Positions 1 to 6,148 are shown, numbered from the stretch's first letter. The stretch: DNA of 8,707 nucleotides from Rhodospirillaceae bacterium (GCA_002717185.1 PBDC01000009.1:13598-22304), one strand, 5' to 3'. The notes: generated by a model from the letters alone, not told the origin. Made by a program: numbers and translations.

Positions 1-375
1 GTTGCTAATGAGGGTTCGGTACAGCATCTCGACTTTCTCACTGAAATCGAAAAGGAAACCTTTAAGACCGCATTTGAGATCGACCAACGCTGGCTCATCG
101 ACCTAGCCGCCGACCGCACACCAAATGTCTGCCAGTCACAGAGCCTGAACGTCTTCCTGCCCGCCGACATCCACAAGCGCGACCTACACCAGGTCCACTA
201 CCAGGCCTGGAAGAAGGGCGTAAAGAGCCTCTATTACTGCCGCTCAAAAAGCCTGCAACGCTCCGAGTCGGTCGCCCGCGACGGCAAAACCGCCACCCTT
301 CCACATCTCGGAAGCGTCAATGGTGGCGACCAACCTGCCGCCATCGATTACGAAGAATGCTTGTCGTGCCAGTAA
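1..375 (+). CDS. nrdA: Ribonucleoside-diphosphate reductase alpha subunit (NrdA), C-terminal fragment
   Basis: Frame 1 is open from the window edge to TAA at 373-375, giving the last 124 residues of a class I ribonucleotide reductase large subunit; the 5' part lies outside the window. The enzyme reduces ribonucleoside diphosphates to deoxyribonucleotides in the cytoplasm, using a radical delivered by NrdB. Visible family marks are the NVCQSQSLNVF stretch, the HYQAWKKGVKSLYYCRS block, and a C-terminal ECLSCQ tail. The Tyr-Tyr pair encoded at 232-237 corresponds to the radical-transfer tyrosines (E. coli Y730/Y731). The two cysteines encoded at 358-360 and 367-369 are the likely C-terminal redox pair that re-reduces the active site, spaced CxxC rather than the wider CxxxxC of E. 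coli. nrdB follows on the same strand after 249 nt. The family call is firm. Confidence 0.95.
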   Translation, partial: VANEGSVQHLDFLTEIEKETFKTAFEIDQRWLIDLAADRTPNVCQSQSLNVFLPADIHKRDLHQVHYQAWKKGVKSLYYCRSKSLQRSESVARDGKTATLPHLGSVNGGDQPAAIDYEECLSCQ

Positions 376-624
376 TTGTCGGTTGAAGAATGCCAAGCGC
401 ACCGCGTCCCCTCCCCACTCAGATTGAATCGCAAGTGCAGTTCAATTTCCCTACTCAGAGAGAGGTGAGCACTGGCTCTAAGGTGATATGCCCCTTCGTC
501 CAAAGAGCTGATACTTTTTCCCCCTTTTTAGGGAAAGGCTGTGTAGGGAAAAGGCATCGAACCCACCGGCAATCGCCCGCACGAACACAATCTCATAAGA
601 AACGCCCAACAGGAGCCACGTCCT
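376..624 (+). other. nrdA-nrdB intergenic spacer, 249 nt, no convincing gene
   Basis: This spacer is long for an nrdAB pair. It contains an ATTGAA/TTCAAT inverted repeat (423-428 and 441-446, 12-nt spacer). It also has a pyrimidine run, TTTTTCCCCCTTTTT (515-529), followed by two near-identical purine repeats, TAGGGAAAGGC (529-539) and TAGGGAAAAGGC (544-555). TTTCCC (517-522) can pair with GGGAAA at 531-536 or, extended by one base, with GGGAAAA at 546-552, so two mutually exclusive hairpins are possible. I saw no match to the NrdR box consensus. An ORF at 390-638 runs into nrdB, has no clear ribosome binding site and an odd composition, and is not called. The spacer may hold an extra promoter or leader for nrdB, which is inference only. 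Confidence 0.4.
611..615 (+). promoter_or_regulatory. Ribosome binding site of nrdB
   Basis: AGGAG lies 9 nt before the ATG at 625 and fixes the start of nrdB. Confidence 0.75.
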
Positions 625-1584
625 ATGTCATTGCTTGACGACCGCCCCGTCTACAAGCCGTTTCAATATCCTTGGGCCTATGACGCCTGGCTGACCCAGC
701 AGCGCATCCACTGGCTTCCAGAGGAGGTACCGCTGGCCGACGACGTTAAGGACTGGCATCGCAATATGACCGATGCGGAGTGCAACCTTCTCACCCAGAT
801 CTTTCGCTTCTTCACGCAGGCGGATGTTGAGGTCAACAACTGTTACATGAAGCACTACTCGCAGGTCTTCAAACCAACCGAGGTCCTGATGATGCTCTCG
901 GCTTTTTCCAATATTGAGACCATCCACATCTCCGCCTACAGCCACTTGCTCGACACGCTTGGCATGCCCGAGGTCGAATACCAAGCCTTTCTCAAATACA
1001 AGGCAATGAAGGATAAGTACGATTACATGCAGGAGTGGGGCGTGGAATCCCCTGCGGATATTGCCAAAACCTTAGCTGTCTTCGGCGCCTTCACCGAGGG
1101 ACTGCAGCTCTTCGCCTCCTTCGCGATCCTTCTCAACTTCCCGCGCTTCAACAAGATGAAGGGCATGGGCCAGATTGTCACCTGGTCAGCGCGCGACGAA
1201 AGCCTGCACACCGACTCCATCATCAAACTGTTCAAAACTTTCCTGGAGGAGAACCCAGAGGTCTGGACCGAAGACCTGCAACGTGACCTCTACCGGGCGT
1301 GTGACACCATCGTCGGCCACGAGGATGCCTTCATCGACCTCGCTTTCGAGATGGGCGGCGTCGAAGGCCTCGACGGCGCGGAGGTCAAGGCCTACATCCG
1401 CTTCATCGCCGACCGTCGCCTGTCCCAAATCGGCCTGCAGCCGATGTACAAGACAGATAAGAACCCACTGCCTTGGCTAGAAGAAATGCTGAACGGCGTC
1501 GAGCACGCTAACTTCTTTGAGAACCGAGCTACGGAATACAGCCGCGCCGCGACGCAGGGAACTTGGGAAGAAGCGTTTGATTAA
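625..1584 (+). CDS. nrdB: Ribonucleoside-diphosphate reductase beta subunit (NrdB, class Ia type)
   Basis: This is the complete 319-residue R2 subunit, which houses the diiron-tyrosyl radical cofactor for deoxyribonucleotide synthesis with NrdA. All metal ligands can be placed by spacing against E. coli R2: Asp67, Glu98, His101, Glu158, Glu192 and His195. The 67-98 and 158-192 intervals (31 and 34 residues) equal those of E. coli D84-E115 and E204-E238. Tyr105, in the ETIHISAY motif, sits where the E. coli radical Tyr122 lies, which favours a tyrosyl-radical (Ia-like) enzyme over the Phe-containing Ic form. The C-terminal tail has a Tyr (YSRAATQGTWEEAF) typical of the segment that docks into NrdA and relays the radical. 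The start at ATG 625 has AGGAG 9 nt upstream. The length is normal for the short alphaproteobacterial NrdB group. It is probably cotranscribed with nrdA, despite the long spacer. Confidence 0.96.
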   Translation: MSLLDDRPVYKPFQYPWAYDAWLTQQRIHWLPEEVPLADDVKDWHRNMTDAECNLLTQIFRFFTQADVEVNNCYMKHYSQVFKPTEVLMMLSAFSNIETIHISAYSHLLDTLGMPEVEYQAFLKYKAMKDKYDYMQEWGVESPADIAKTLAVFGAFTEGLQLFASFAILLNFPRFNKMKGMGQIVTWSARDESLHTDSIIKLFKTFLEENPEVWTEDLQRDLYRACDTIVGHEDAFIDLAFEMGGVEGLDGAEVKAYIRFIADRRLSQIGLQPMYKTDKNPLPWLEEMLNGVEHANFFENRATEYSRAATQGTWEEAFD

Positions 1585-1585
1585 G

Positions 1586-1599
1586 GGGGCAGTAGCCCC
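1586..1599 (+). terminator. Possible stem-loop just after nrdB
   Basis: GGGGC/GCCCC arms (5 bp) enclose an AGTA loop directly after the nrdB stop codon. No T-run follows (the next bases are ATAGCAAAG), so it is not a standard intrinsic terminator. It might instead protect the 3' end of the transcript. Confidence 0.25.
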
Positions 1600-1697
1600 A
1601 TAGCAAAGCGGTCACGCGGCAGCATTGGCAAGATTTCTTCGCGATCGGGTGCAGCCAGGAAAGACCGATACATCTTCTTAATCCACACCATCAATCA

Positions 1698-1720
1698 CGT
1701 TTAAAGCAAGCCGCTTAACG
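1698..1720. terminator. Imperfect hairpin in the convergent region, weak bidirectional terminator candidate
   Basis: Arms CGTT-(TA bulge)-AAGC and GCTT-AACG give 8 base pairs around a 5-nt loop. The position between converging genes fits a shared terminator, but the lack of a poly-T run on either side keeps the call weak. Confidence 0.2.
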
Positions 1721-1751
1721 TATTAGCGCTAAACCTGTCCCTGCCCCCAAT

Positions 1752-2489
1752 TTACGCTGGCCGGCCGACCGACAGCTTACCTTCGACCCCATGCGAAGCT
1801 ATGAAGCCAGCGACCATGCCACTTTCCTTGGCCTTCTCGACGAATCCCTTTAGCCATTCATAGGCCTCCGGGTTGCCTTTGTTGACGCCAACCGCCTGCT
1901 GCACTGCGGAAAACTGGCCATCGAGGATGCGCGCACCTGGCAGCTTATCCTTTTCGGTAAGCAGTCGAGGACGCAGGCTGGCTAGCGCGTCCATCTCGTC
2001 ATTGACAAACTGGTCGAAGGCCGCATCACCGCCGACGACCGGGCAAAGCTCGGCCTTTTCCATGTTATTTTCCAGCCACAGCCCATAGGCGCTCCCTTTG
2101 GAAACGGAGATACGGTTGCCCGGCTGGTCGACCTGCTCAATCGCGGTCAATGGGGAGCCCGGCGGCACCAAATAAGTCGCTTCGATCTCCGCATAGGCGG
2201 CCGTGAAGTCCATGACCGCGGCACGTTGCGGCTCGGCACCTATATTGCCAATGTCCCAGGCGCCGGTGCCAGCAGCCTCGGCGACAGCACTAGGATTGTC
2301 GTAAGGCACAAGCTTGAGCTCGACGCCAAGCGCGTCAGCAATCGCCCTGGCGATACTAGGTGACGGACCAATCGGGTCGCCGTCCGGCGTCTTATCGACG
2401 ACTAACAAAAAGTTGGACATGTTTATGCCAGCTCGCAACACGCCGGTCGGAGCCAGCTGCGTTTTGACGGTATCGGAGGGTGCGGTCAT
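1752..2489 (-). CDS. Family 3 extracellular solute-binding-type protein without signal peptide
   Basis: This 245-residue protein has the SBP_bac_3 fold signature of periplasmic binding proteins for amino acids and related polar compounds. Marks are the LRAGINMSNFLL first strand (residues 18-29), GPSPSIARAIADALGVEL (41-58), WDIGNIGAEPQRA (78-90), DFTAAYAEIEATYLV (94-108), the hinge region ISVSKGSAYGLW (127-138) and FVNDEMDALA (161-170). The N-terminus (MTAPSDTVKTQLAPTG) has no basic-hydrophobic leader and no lipobox. The protein is therefore predicted cytoplasmic unless the true start is elsewhere or export is unconventional. The ATG at 2487-2489 has an AGGA (TCCT on the plus strand, 2499-2502) 9 nt upstream, which supports this start. 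No ABC permease or ATPase is adjacent. It is divergent from the enolase-superfamily/LLM pair, suggesting shared regulation. The ligand is unknown. Confidence 0.85.
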   Translation of the reverse strand: MTAPSDTVKTQLAPTGVLRAGINMSNFLLVVDKTPDGDPIGPSPSIARAIADALGVELKLVPYDNPSAVAEAAGTGAWDIGNIGAEPQRAAVMDFTAAYAEIEATYLVPPGSPLTAIEQVDQPGNRISVSKGSAYGLWLENNMEKAELCPVVGGDAAFDQFVNDEMDALASLRPRLLTEKDKLPGARILDGQFSAVQQAVGVNKGNPEAYEWLKGFVEKAKESGMVAGFIASHGVEGKLSVGRPA

Positions 2490-2521
2490 GTCGCTAAGTC
2501 CTGTCTATTGATGGAGCGTGA

Positions 2522-2535
2522 AATCTGCGAAGATT
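2522..2535. promoter_or_regulatory. AATCT-GCGA-AGATT dyad, possible operator or GNRA-loop hairpin
   Basis: Perfect 5-bp arms flank GCGA, a GNRA-type tetraloop if transcribed. It sits 70 nt before the ATG at 2605 and 33 nt upstream of the divergent start at 2489. It could be a regulator half-site pair or an RNA hairpin. A 5-bp arm can occur by chance. Confidence 0.2.
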
Positions 2536-2590
2536 AAGCCAACTGACGGACGGCGACGCAAGCGACGGCGGGCACGCATCTGGAGAATAC

Positions 2591-2597
2591 GAGAGGA
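2591..2597 (+). promoter_or_regulatory. Ribosome binding site deciding the start of the enolase-superfamily gene
   Basis: GAGAGGA ends 7 nt before the ATG at 2605. The longer reading from GTG 2518 has no well-spaced site and would add a 29-residue Arg/Lys-rich leader absent from this family. Confidence 0.7.
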
Positions 2598-2604
2598 CGG
2601 GCAG

Positions 2605-3798
2605 ATGAAGGTCACAGGGGTCGAAATCCTGGTAGCTGGAGCGGGATGGCGAAATTTCAACTTCGTGAAGGTAACCACTGACGAAGGCCTCACCGGTTGG
2701 GCCGATTTCAGCCAGGGTAATGTCGGCGGAGTAATTGCGCCCCTCATCGAACATATGGGCCGGCATCTTGTGGGCAAAGACCCACGCCAGGTACAGTCCG
2801 CAATTGAGGAGCTCCGCCGGCGCAGCTGGGGAGTGTCGATCGGCGCCGCGGCACGCGCAATCGGGCCTCTGGAGAACGCGCTGGTCGACATCAAGGCGAA
2901 GGCCCTCGGCATCCCCGTCCACGAGATGCTGGGCGGCGCGTTGCGCGACCCAATCCGCCTTTACTGGTCGCATTGTGGCAGCTATCACGTAACTAACCAT
3001 GAATTGCTGGGCGTCGCACCGGTCTGTTCGCTTGACGATATCAAACGACTGGGTACGCGGGTACACGACAACGGCTATCACGCGCTCAAATGCAACGTGA
3101 TCATGTTCGATCGCTCTCAGCCCTATCTCTATGGACCGGGATGGGTCGGCGGTAATGGCGACGGGGACCGCAACCCGATGCGCGCCGCAACCCGCGCCGC
3201 CGTCGACCAAATGCAGGCCTTCAGAGACGGTGCTGGGCCTAGCATAGGGCTGCATCTCGACACAAATTTCAATTTTCGGGCCGAGGGTTTCCTGCGCATG
3301 GCGCGGGCGCTGGAACCGCTCGATTTAGAGTGGCTCGAGGTCGACAGTTTCGACGCCACCGCAATTGCGGATCTACGCCGCGGCACTACAACGCCGATTG
3401 CCTCCTGTGAGACTTTGACCGGCCTGCGGCAGCTGCGCCCGTTCCTCGAAGGCCGTGCGTGCGATGTGGTGATCATCGACGTCATGTACAACGGCATATT
3501 GGAGGCGCTGCGCATGGCTTCACTTTGCGACGCATTTGAAATCAACGTAGCGACACACAACTACAGCGGTCCGATCGGCTCGATCATCACGGCAACCTAT
3601 TGTGGCGTCCTACCGAACTTCCGGGTGATGGAAATCGATGTCGACCAGGTGCCATGGGCCTATGATCTCTTGACCGTTAAGCCCACCATCGAAAACGGTC
3701 ATATCAGCTTGCTATCTGGACCCGGCTGGGGGACGGAAGTCAACGAAGAGGCAGTCAAAGCGCACCCACCAGTCCAGGAAAACTCCGGGCTTGTCTAG
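2605..3798 (+). CDS. Mandelate racemase/muconate lactonizing enzyme family protein (enolase superfamily)
   Basis: This 397-residue TIM-barrel enzyme of the enolase superfamily abstracts the proton alpha to a carboxylate with a Mg2+-bound enolate intermediate. Members are dehydratases, racemases and cycloisomerases of sugar or aromatic acids. The N-terminal capping domain spans about residues 1-125 (FVKVTTDEGLTGWADF, then LENALVDIKAKALGIPVHEMLGG). Predicted metal ligands are Asp219 (LDTNFNF), Glu245 (EWLEVD) and Glu269 (SCET). His318 (ATHNYSGP) is a candidate acid/base. On the second barrel strand the motif is Lys162-Cys-Asn rather than the classical KxK. The C-terminus has the VPWAYDLLTVKP and GPGWGTEVNEEAV signatures seen in dehydratase-like members. 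The ATG at 2605 is chosen on the ribosome binding site and family N-terminus. The LLM oxidoreductase follows after 64 nt, probably in one operon. The subgroup looks closer to sugar-acid dehydratases than to true mandelate racemases; the substrate is unknown. Confidence 0.9.
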   Translation: MKVTGVEILVAGAGWRNFNFVKVTTDEGLTGWADFSQGNVGGVIAPLIEHMGRHLVGKDPRQVQSAIEELRRRSWGVSIGAAARAIGPLENALVDIKAKALGIPVHEMLGGALRDPIRLYWSHCGSYHVTNHELLGVAPVCSLDDIKRLGTRVHDNGYHALKCNVIMFDRSQPYLYGPGWVGGNGDGDRNPMRAATRAAVDQMQAFRDGAGPSIGLHLDTNFNFRAEGFLRMARALEPLDLEWLEVDSFDATAIADLRRGTTTPIASCETLTGLRQLRPFLEGRACDVVIIDVMYNGILEALRMASLCDAFEINVATHNYSGPIGSIITATYCGVLPNFRVMEIDVDQVPWAYDLLTVKPTIENGHISLLSGPGWGTEVNEEAVKAHPPVQENSGLV

Positions 3799-3850
3799 AG
3801 ATGGTTTCTTGAAAGCAACCCACTCGATAGACTGCCAGCCCCACGGCTAG

Positions 3851-3856
3851 AAAGGA
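3851..3856 (+). promoter_or_regulatory. Ribosome binding site of the LLM oxidoreductase gene
   Basis: AAAGGA lies 6 nt before the ATG at 3863 and supports that start. Confidence 0.65.
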
Positions 3857-3862
3857 ACCGCG

Positions 3863-4852
3863 ATGAAGCTCGGCCTGTTGTTGCCCAACCAGGGGGTCGT
3901 ATTCGGTGCTACGACCGTGCCGGAACTCCTTGATCTCGCCGGCATCGCCGAGGGCTCCGGGCTCTTTGAGAGCCTTTGGGTCGGTGACAATCTGCTGGCG
4001 AAGCCGCGGCTCGAAAGTATAACCCTGCTCTCCGGCCTCGCCACCGCCACCAAGACCAGCCGGCTCGGCGTCGCCTGTATGGCTAGCTTCCCGCTACGAG
4101 ACCCAATCGTGCTGGCAGCACAGTGGGGAGCGTTGGATTGCCTATCGGGTGGCCGCACGGTGCTGACCGCCTGCATCGGTGGCGGGCCGACTAAAGGCAA
4201 TATCGCTGGCGGTTTCGACAACGAATACAGTGCGATGCAGGTCGACCCGCGCGAGCGGGTCGTCCGAATGGAGGAAGGCATCCAGGTATTGCGCACCCTT
4301 TGGCGCCAGGACCCAGCCAGCTTCGAAGGTCGCTTCTTCCGATTTAACGGTATCGCCGTTCGCCCGCCCCCCGTGCAAACTCCCTCCCCGCCCATATGGA
4401 TCGCCAACAACCCTTGGGTCTTCGGCACCACACAATCCGGCCCGAGTGAACGCCAAGTCGACCGAGTTGCGCGACTGGCTGACGGCTGGATGACGGTCGG
4501 CGCTACACCGGAGCAATTCGACACCACCTGGAGCGCCATTAAGGACGCCGCAGCGAGCCTTGGCCGCGACCAGGGCTCAATGGAAAACTCGATCTATTTC
4601 AATGTCAATCTGAACGACGACCCGTCTGCCGCCTTCACAGAAGCCAAGCGCTTCCTCGACGAATATTACAGTTCCGATTGGCCGAAATGGAAGGTCAATG
4701 TCTGGACCGCTTGCGGTGCACCAGAGGCCTGCGCCGAACGCATTAGGGCCTTTCGTGCGGTCAACGCGCAGACCATGATCCTGCGCTTCGCGGCATACGA
4801 CCAAAAGGCCCAACTCAACCGCTTTTTAACCGATGTGGCGCCCTTGTTGTGA
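3863..4852 (+). CDS. LLM class flavin-dependent oxidoreductase (luciferase-like)
   Basis: This 329-residue protein of the bacterial luciferase-like family has a TIM barrel binding FMN or F420. Family members are monooxygenases or reductases acting on small organic molecules. Visible signatures are MKLGLLLPNQG (1-11), ESLWVGDNL (36-44), the RLGV segment followed by FPLRDPIVLAAQWGALDCLSGGR (67-98), GRFFRFNGI (156-164), the proline-rich PPPVQTPSPPIWIA (168-181) and RVARLADGWM (201-210). The length is normal. It lies 64 nt behind the enolase-superfamily gene on the same strand, so both may act on one substrate, for example oxidation before or after a dehydration step. No flavin reductase gene is next to it. 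Whether the cofactor is FMN or F420 cannot be told, though an alphaproteobacterial host makes FMN more likely. No substrate is assigned. Confidence 0.9.
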   Translation: MKLGLLLPNQGVVFGATTVPELLDLAGIAEGSGLFESLWVGDNLLAKPRLESITLLSGLATATKTSRLGVACMASFPLRDPIVLAAQWGALDCLSGGRTVLTACIGGGPTKGNIAGGFDNEYSAMQVDPRERVVRMEEGIQVLRTLWRQDPASFEGRFFRFNGIAVRPPPVQTPSPPIWIANNPWVFGTTQSGPSERQVDRVARLADGWMTVGATPEQFDTTWSAIKDAAASLGRDQGSMENSIYFNVNLNDDPSAAFTEAKRFLDEYYSSDWPKWKVNVWTACGAPEACAERIRAFRAVNAQTMILRFAAYDQKAQLNRFLTDVAPLL

Positions 4853-4869
4853 TGTCCTGACGCCTCAAT

Positions 4870-5184
4870 GTGAACCGCGATCTCTTTCGCTATTCATCAC
4901 GGAGGCTTATAGCGAGTGATGTCAGCCCAGCGTTAACGGCGAAGGGGATGGCTTCACAGCGGCAGCATACAATCTGCTCCGCGATACTAAACAGAGCAGC
5001 AGGGGATGATCTTATAGTCACTGTTGCCGGTCCGGCGAAATTCGATCACACACCAGGCAAGAAAGTTAAAGACACGCGGCTGTCACGGACGAAACGCGAT
5101 AAAGGCGGCCAGAAGATCGTCGGCGAAGCTCACAACAACAAGCCTGCAGTCCTTGTCACCGTGACGAAGAAAGTGCCGAAATAG
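4870..5184 (+). CDS. Doubtful small basic ORF, hypothetical
   Basis: A GTG-initiated reading of 104 residues with a Lys/Arg-rich second half (PGKKVKDTRLSR, TKRDKGG) and a KKVPK end. It has no recognised domain, signal peptide or membrane segment. No good ribosome binding site precedes GTG 4870. The internal ATG at 4948 has a purine stretch (GAAGGGG) that abuts it too closely. Codon choice is looser than in the neighbouring genes, with several rare-looking ATA, AGA and AGG codons. It may be a real small protein, a decayed gene remnant, or chance. Unrecognised. Confidence 0.2.
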   Translation: MNRDLFRYSSRRLIASDVSPALTAKGMASQRQHTICSAILNRAAGDDLIVTVAGPAKFDHTPGKKVKDTRLSRTKRDKGGQKIVGEAHNNKPAVLVTVTKKVPK

Positions 5185-5320
5185 CTATCTTCCGCGTGCA
5201 TTTACGATAGAGGCGACCATCAAAGGATCGGCTTGGGAACACTTTCTCGCAATTTTCTAGGTTTCCGATTGCATGGCCCAGCCTCGCCCCCTTACAGTCC
5301 GGCGCCCAACGTCACAACAC

Positions 5321-5325
5321 AGGAA
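5321..5325 (+). promoter_or_regulatory. Ribosome binding site deciding the GTG start of the thioesterase gene
   Basis: AGGAA ends 7 nt before GTG 5333. The alternative ATG at 5273 has no Shine-Dalgarno-like sequence and adds 20 residues of low-complexity Pro/Arg-rich leader before the first hotdog strand. Confidence 0.6.
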
Positions 5326-5332
5326 AGCCCAA

Positions 5333-6145
5333 GTGACTGGATTCAGAGAAACCTTCCGCGGCGATGTCGCCCCTTGGGAAGTCGATGCGACGGAGCATTT
5401 CACCGTCGCCTATTATTATGAGAAGTTCGAGTCAGCGACTTGGCGCTTCCTTCGACAGAAGGGCATCGACCCGGCGGCCGCACACACGGTCGACGCTTTG
5501 ACCCACTATAAGGCGGAGCTTCGTGACCGCGACATCTATCGCATCGAAACAGCGCTGATAGAAGCCGGCGACGCGCCACTGATCGCGCACAAGCTCTATA
5601 ATGCTGAAACAGATGAGTTGTGCACCGCAATGCAGCAGCAGCTCGGAGGCGTAACCTTGTCCGGCGAGACGGTCGATTGGGACGGCGATGCGCGCGAACA
5701 ACGGCCGGTACCAGGCGATGGGCCAAACTGGGTCGCGTCACAACGCAGCGTGGTGAGACCGGAAGAAGCAGACTGGACCGGATATTTAGCGATGGCCGGG
5801 CACATACACCGGTTTTCAACTGCAAACTCCTTCATCATGGCGGCGTTTGGCCTCACCCCAGAATACATGACAAAAGAGCGGGTCGGCCTATCGACCTTTG
5901 AGTTCCAGCTAGCGTTCCACGGCAGGCGGGCCGCTCCCGGCACCTTGATCGACGTGGATAGTTGTGTGGCTCAGTTGGGAGGCTCGTCGATCCGTCTATA
6001 CCACCGGCTGCGCGACGGTGAAACCGGCGAAGATATAGCAGGCCTCAGCCAATTCGGCGTGCAACTCGACCTCAACGCGCGACGCCCGAAACGGATCGCG
6101 GACGATCTACGCAAACGGGCACAAGCCTTGCTGGCAACGGGGTAA
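5333..6145 (+). CDS. Thioesterase-like protein with two hotdog domains
   Basis: From GTG 5333 the product is 270 residues; an ATG at 5273 would give 290 but lacks a ribosome binding site. The sequence reads as a tandem hotdog protein of the acyl-CoA thioesterase/4HBT type. The first half opens with VAPWEVDATEHFTVAYYYEKFESA (residues 12-35). There Asp18 and His22 sit in the position of the D-x-x-x-H pattern at the start of the long helix of 4-hydroxybenzoyl-CoA-type thioesterases. The second half carries GHIHRFSTANSFI (156-168) and the strands LSTFEFQLAF, GTLIDVDSCVAQLG and SSIRLYHRLRD. Family members hydrolyse acyl-CoA or, in other branches, act as dehydratases. The GNAT gene starts 17 nt downstream, so the two are probably translated from one message. 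The substrate is unknown, and activity is inferred from fold only. Confidence 0.75.
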   Translation: MTGFRETFRGDVAPWEVDATEHFTVAYYYEKFESATWRFLRQKGIDPAAAHTVDALTHYKAELRDRDIYRIETALIEAGDAPLIAHKLYNAETDELCTAMQQQLGGVTLSGETVDWDGDAREQRPVPGDGPNWVASQRSVVRPEEADWTGYLAMAGHIHRFSTANSFIMAAFGLTPEYMTKERVGLSTFEFQLAFHGRRAAPGTLIDVDSCVAQLGGSSIRLYHRLRDGETGEDIAGLSQFGVQLDLNARRPKRIADDLRKRAQALLATG

Positions 6146-6148
6146 AAC

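Larger units (their letters stand above)
1585..1751. other. Convergent intergenic region between nrdB and the solute-binding protein gene
   Basis: These 167 nt lie between two gene ends and hold no ORF worth calling. Besides the GGGGC stem-loop near 1590, there is an imperfect hairpin at 1698-1720 (CGTT plus AAGC pairing with GCTT plus AACG, 2-nt bulge, loop AAGCC). A perfect 10-bp palindrome, TTAGCGCTAA, follows at 1723-1732. Neither has an adjacent T-run on either strand. Confidence 0.35.
2490..2604. promoter_or_regulatory. Divergent control region between the solute-binding protein and enolase-superfamily genes
   Basis: These 115 nt separate two divergent starts and must carry at least one promoter for each direction if they are not transcribed from further away. 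The only clear symmetric element is AATCT-GCGA-AGATT (2522-2535). I could not identify a convincing -35/-10 pair. A GTG at 2518 is in frame with the downstream gene but is rejected as its start. Confidence 0.4.
4853..5332 (+). other. 480-nt gene-poor stretch between the LLM and thioesterase genes
   Basis: Only one low-confidence small ORF (4870-5184) lies here. The remaining 5185-5332 has no gene. A very weak sigma-70-like pair, TTGGGA (5233-5238) with a 17-nt spacer to TCTAGG (5256-5261), could serve the thioesterase gene. The gap makes it likely that the thioesterase/acetyltransferase pair has its own promoter. No tRNA, repeat array or IS end was recognised. Confidence 0.4.

Noticed and set aside
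390..638. 82-codon plus-strand ORF in the nrdA-nrdB spacer
   Set aside because: Low-complexity composition, no good ribosome binding site, and overlap into the nrdB start. Better seen as non-coding spacer.
2518..2604. GTG 2518 as an alternative start adding an Arg/Lys-rich leader to the enolase-superfamily protein
   Set aside because: The leader is not part of the family, and GAGAGGA is well placed for ATG 2605.
2494..3255. 253-codon open reading on the minus strand antisense to the enolase-superfamily gene
   Set aside because: It has no domain signature or ribosome binding site. It lies within a gene with clear family motifs, and long antisense frames are expected in GC-rich coding DNA.
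3847..4539. 230-codon open reading on the minus strand antisense to the LLM gene
   Set aside because: Ser/Arg/Pro-rich shadow translation with no recognisable domain, opposite a well-supported gene.
5026..5045. GCCGG-T-CCGGC palindrome in the gene-poor gap
   Set aside because: A one-base centre cannot form a hairpin, and short GC palindromes are common at this base composition.
5273..5332. ATG 5273 as start of the thioesterase-like gene
   Set aside because: No Shine-Dalgarno sequence before it. GTG 5333 has AGGAA at 7-nt spacing and gives a compact hotdog N-terminus. The ATG cannot be wholly excluded.
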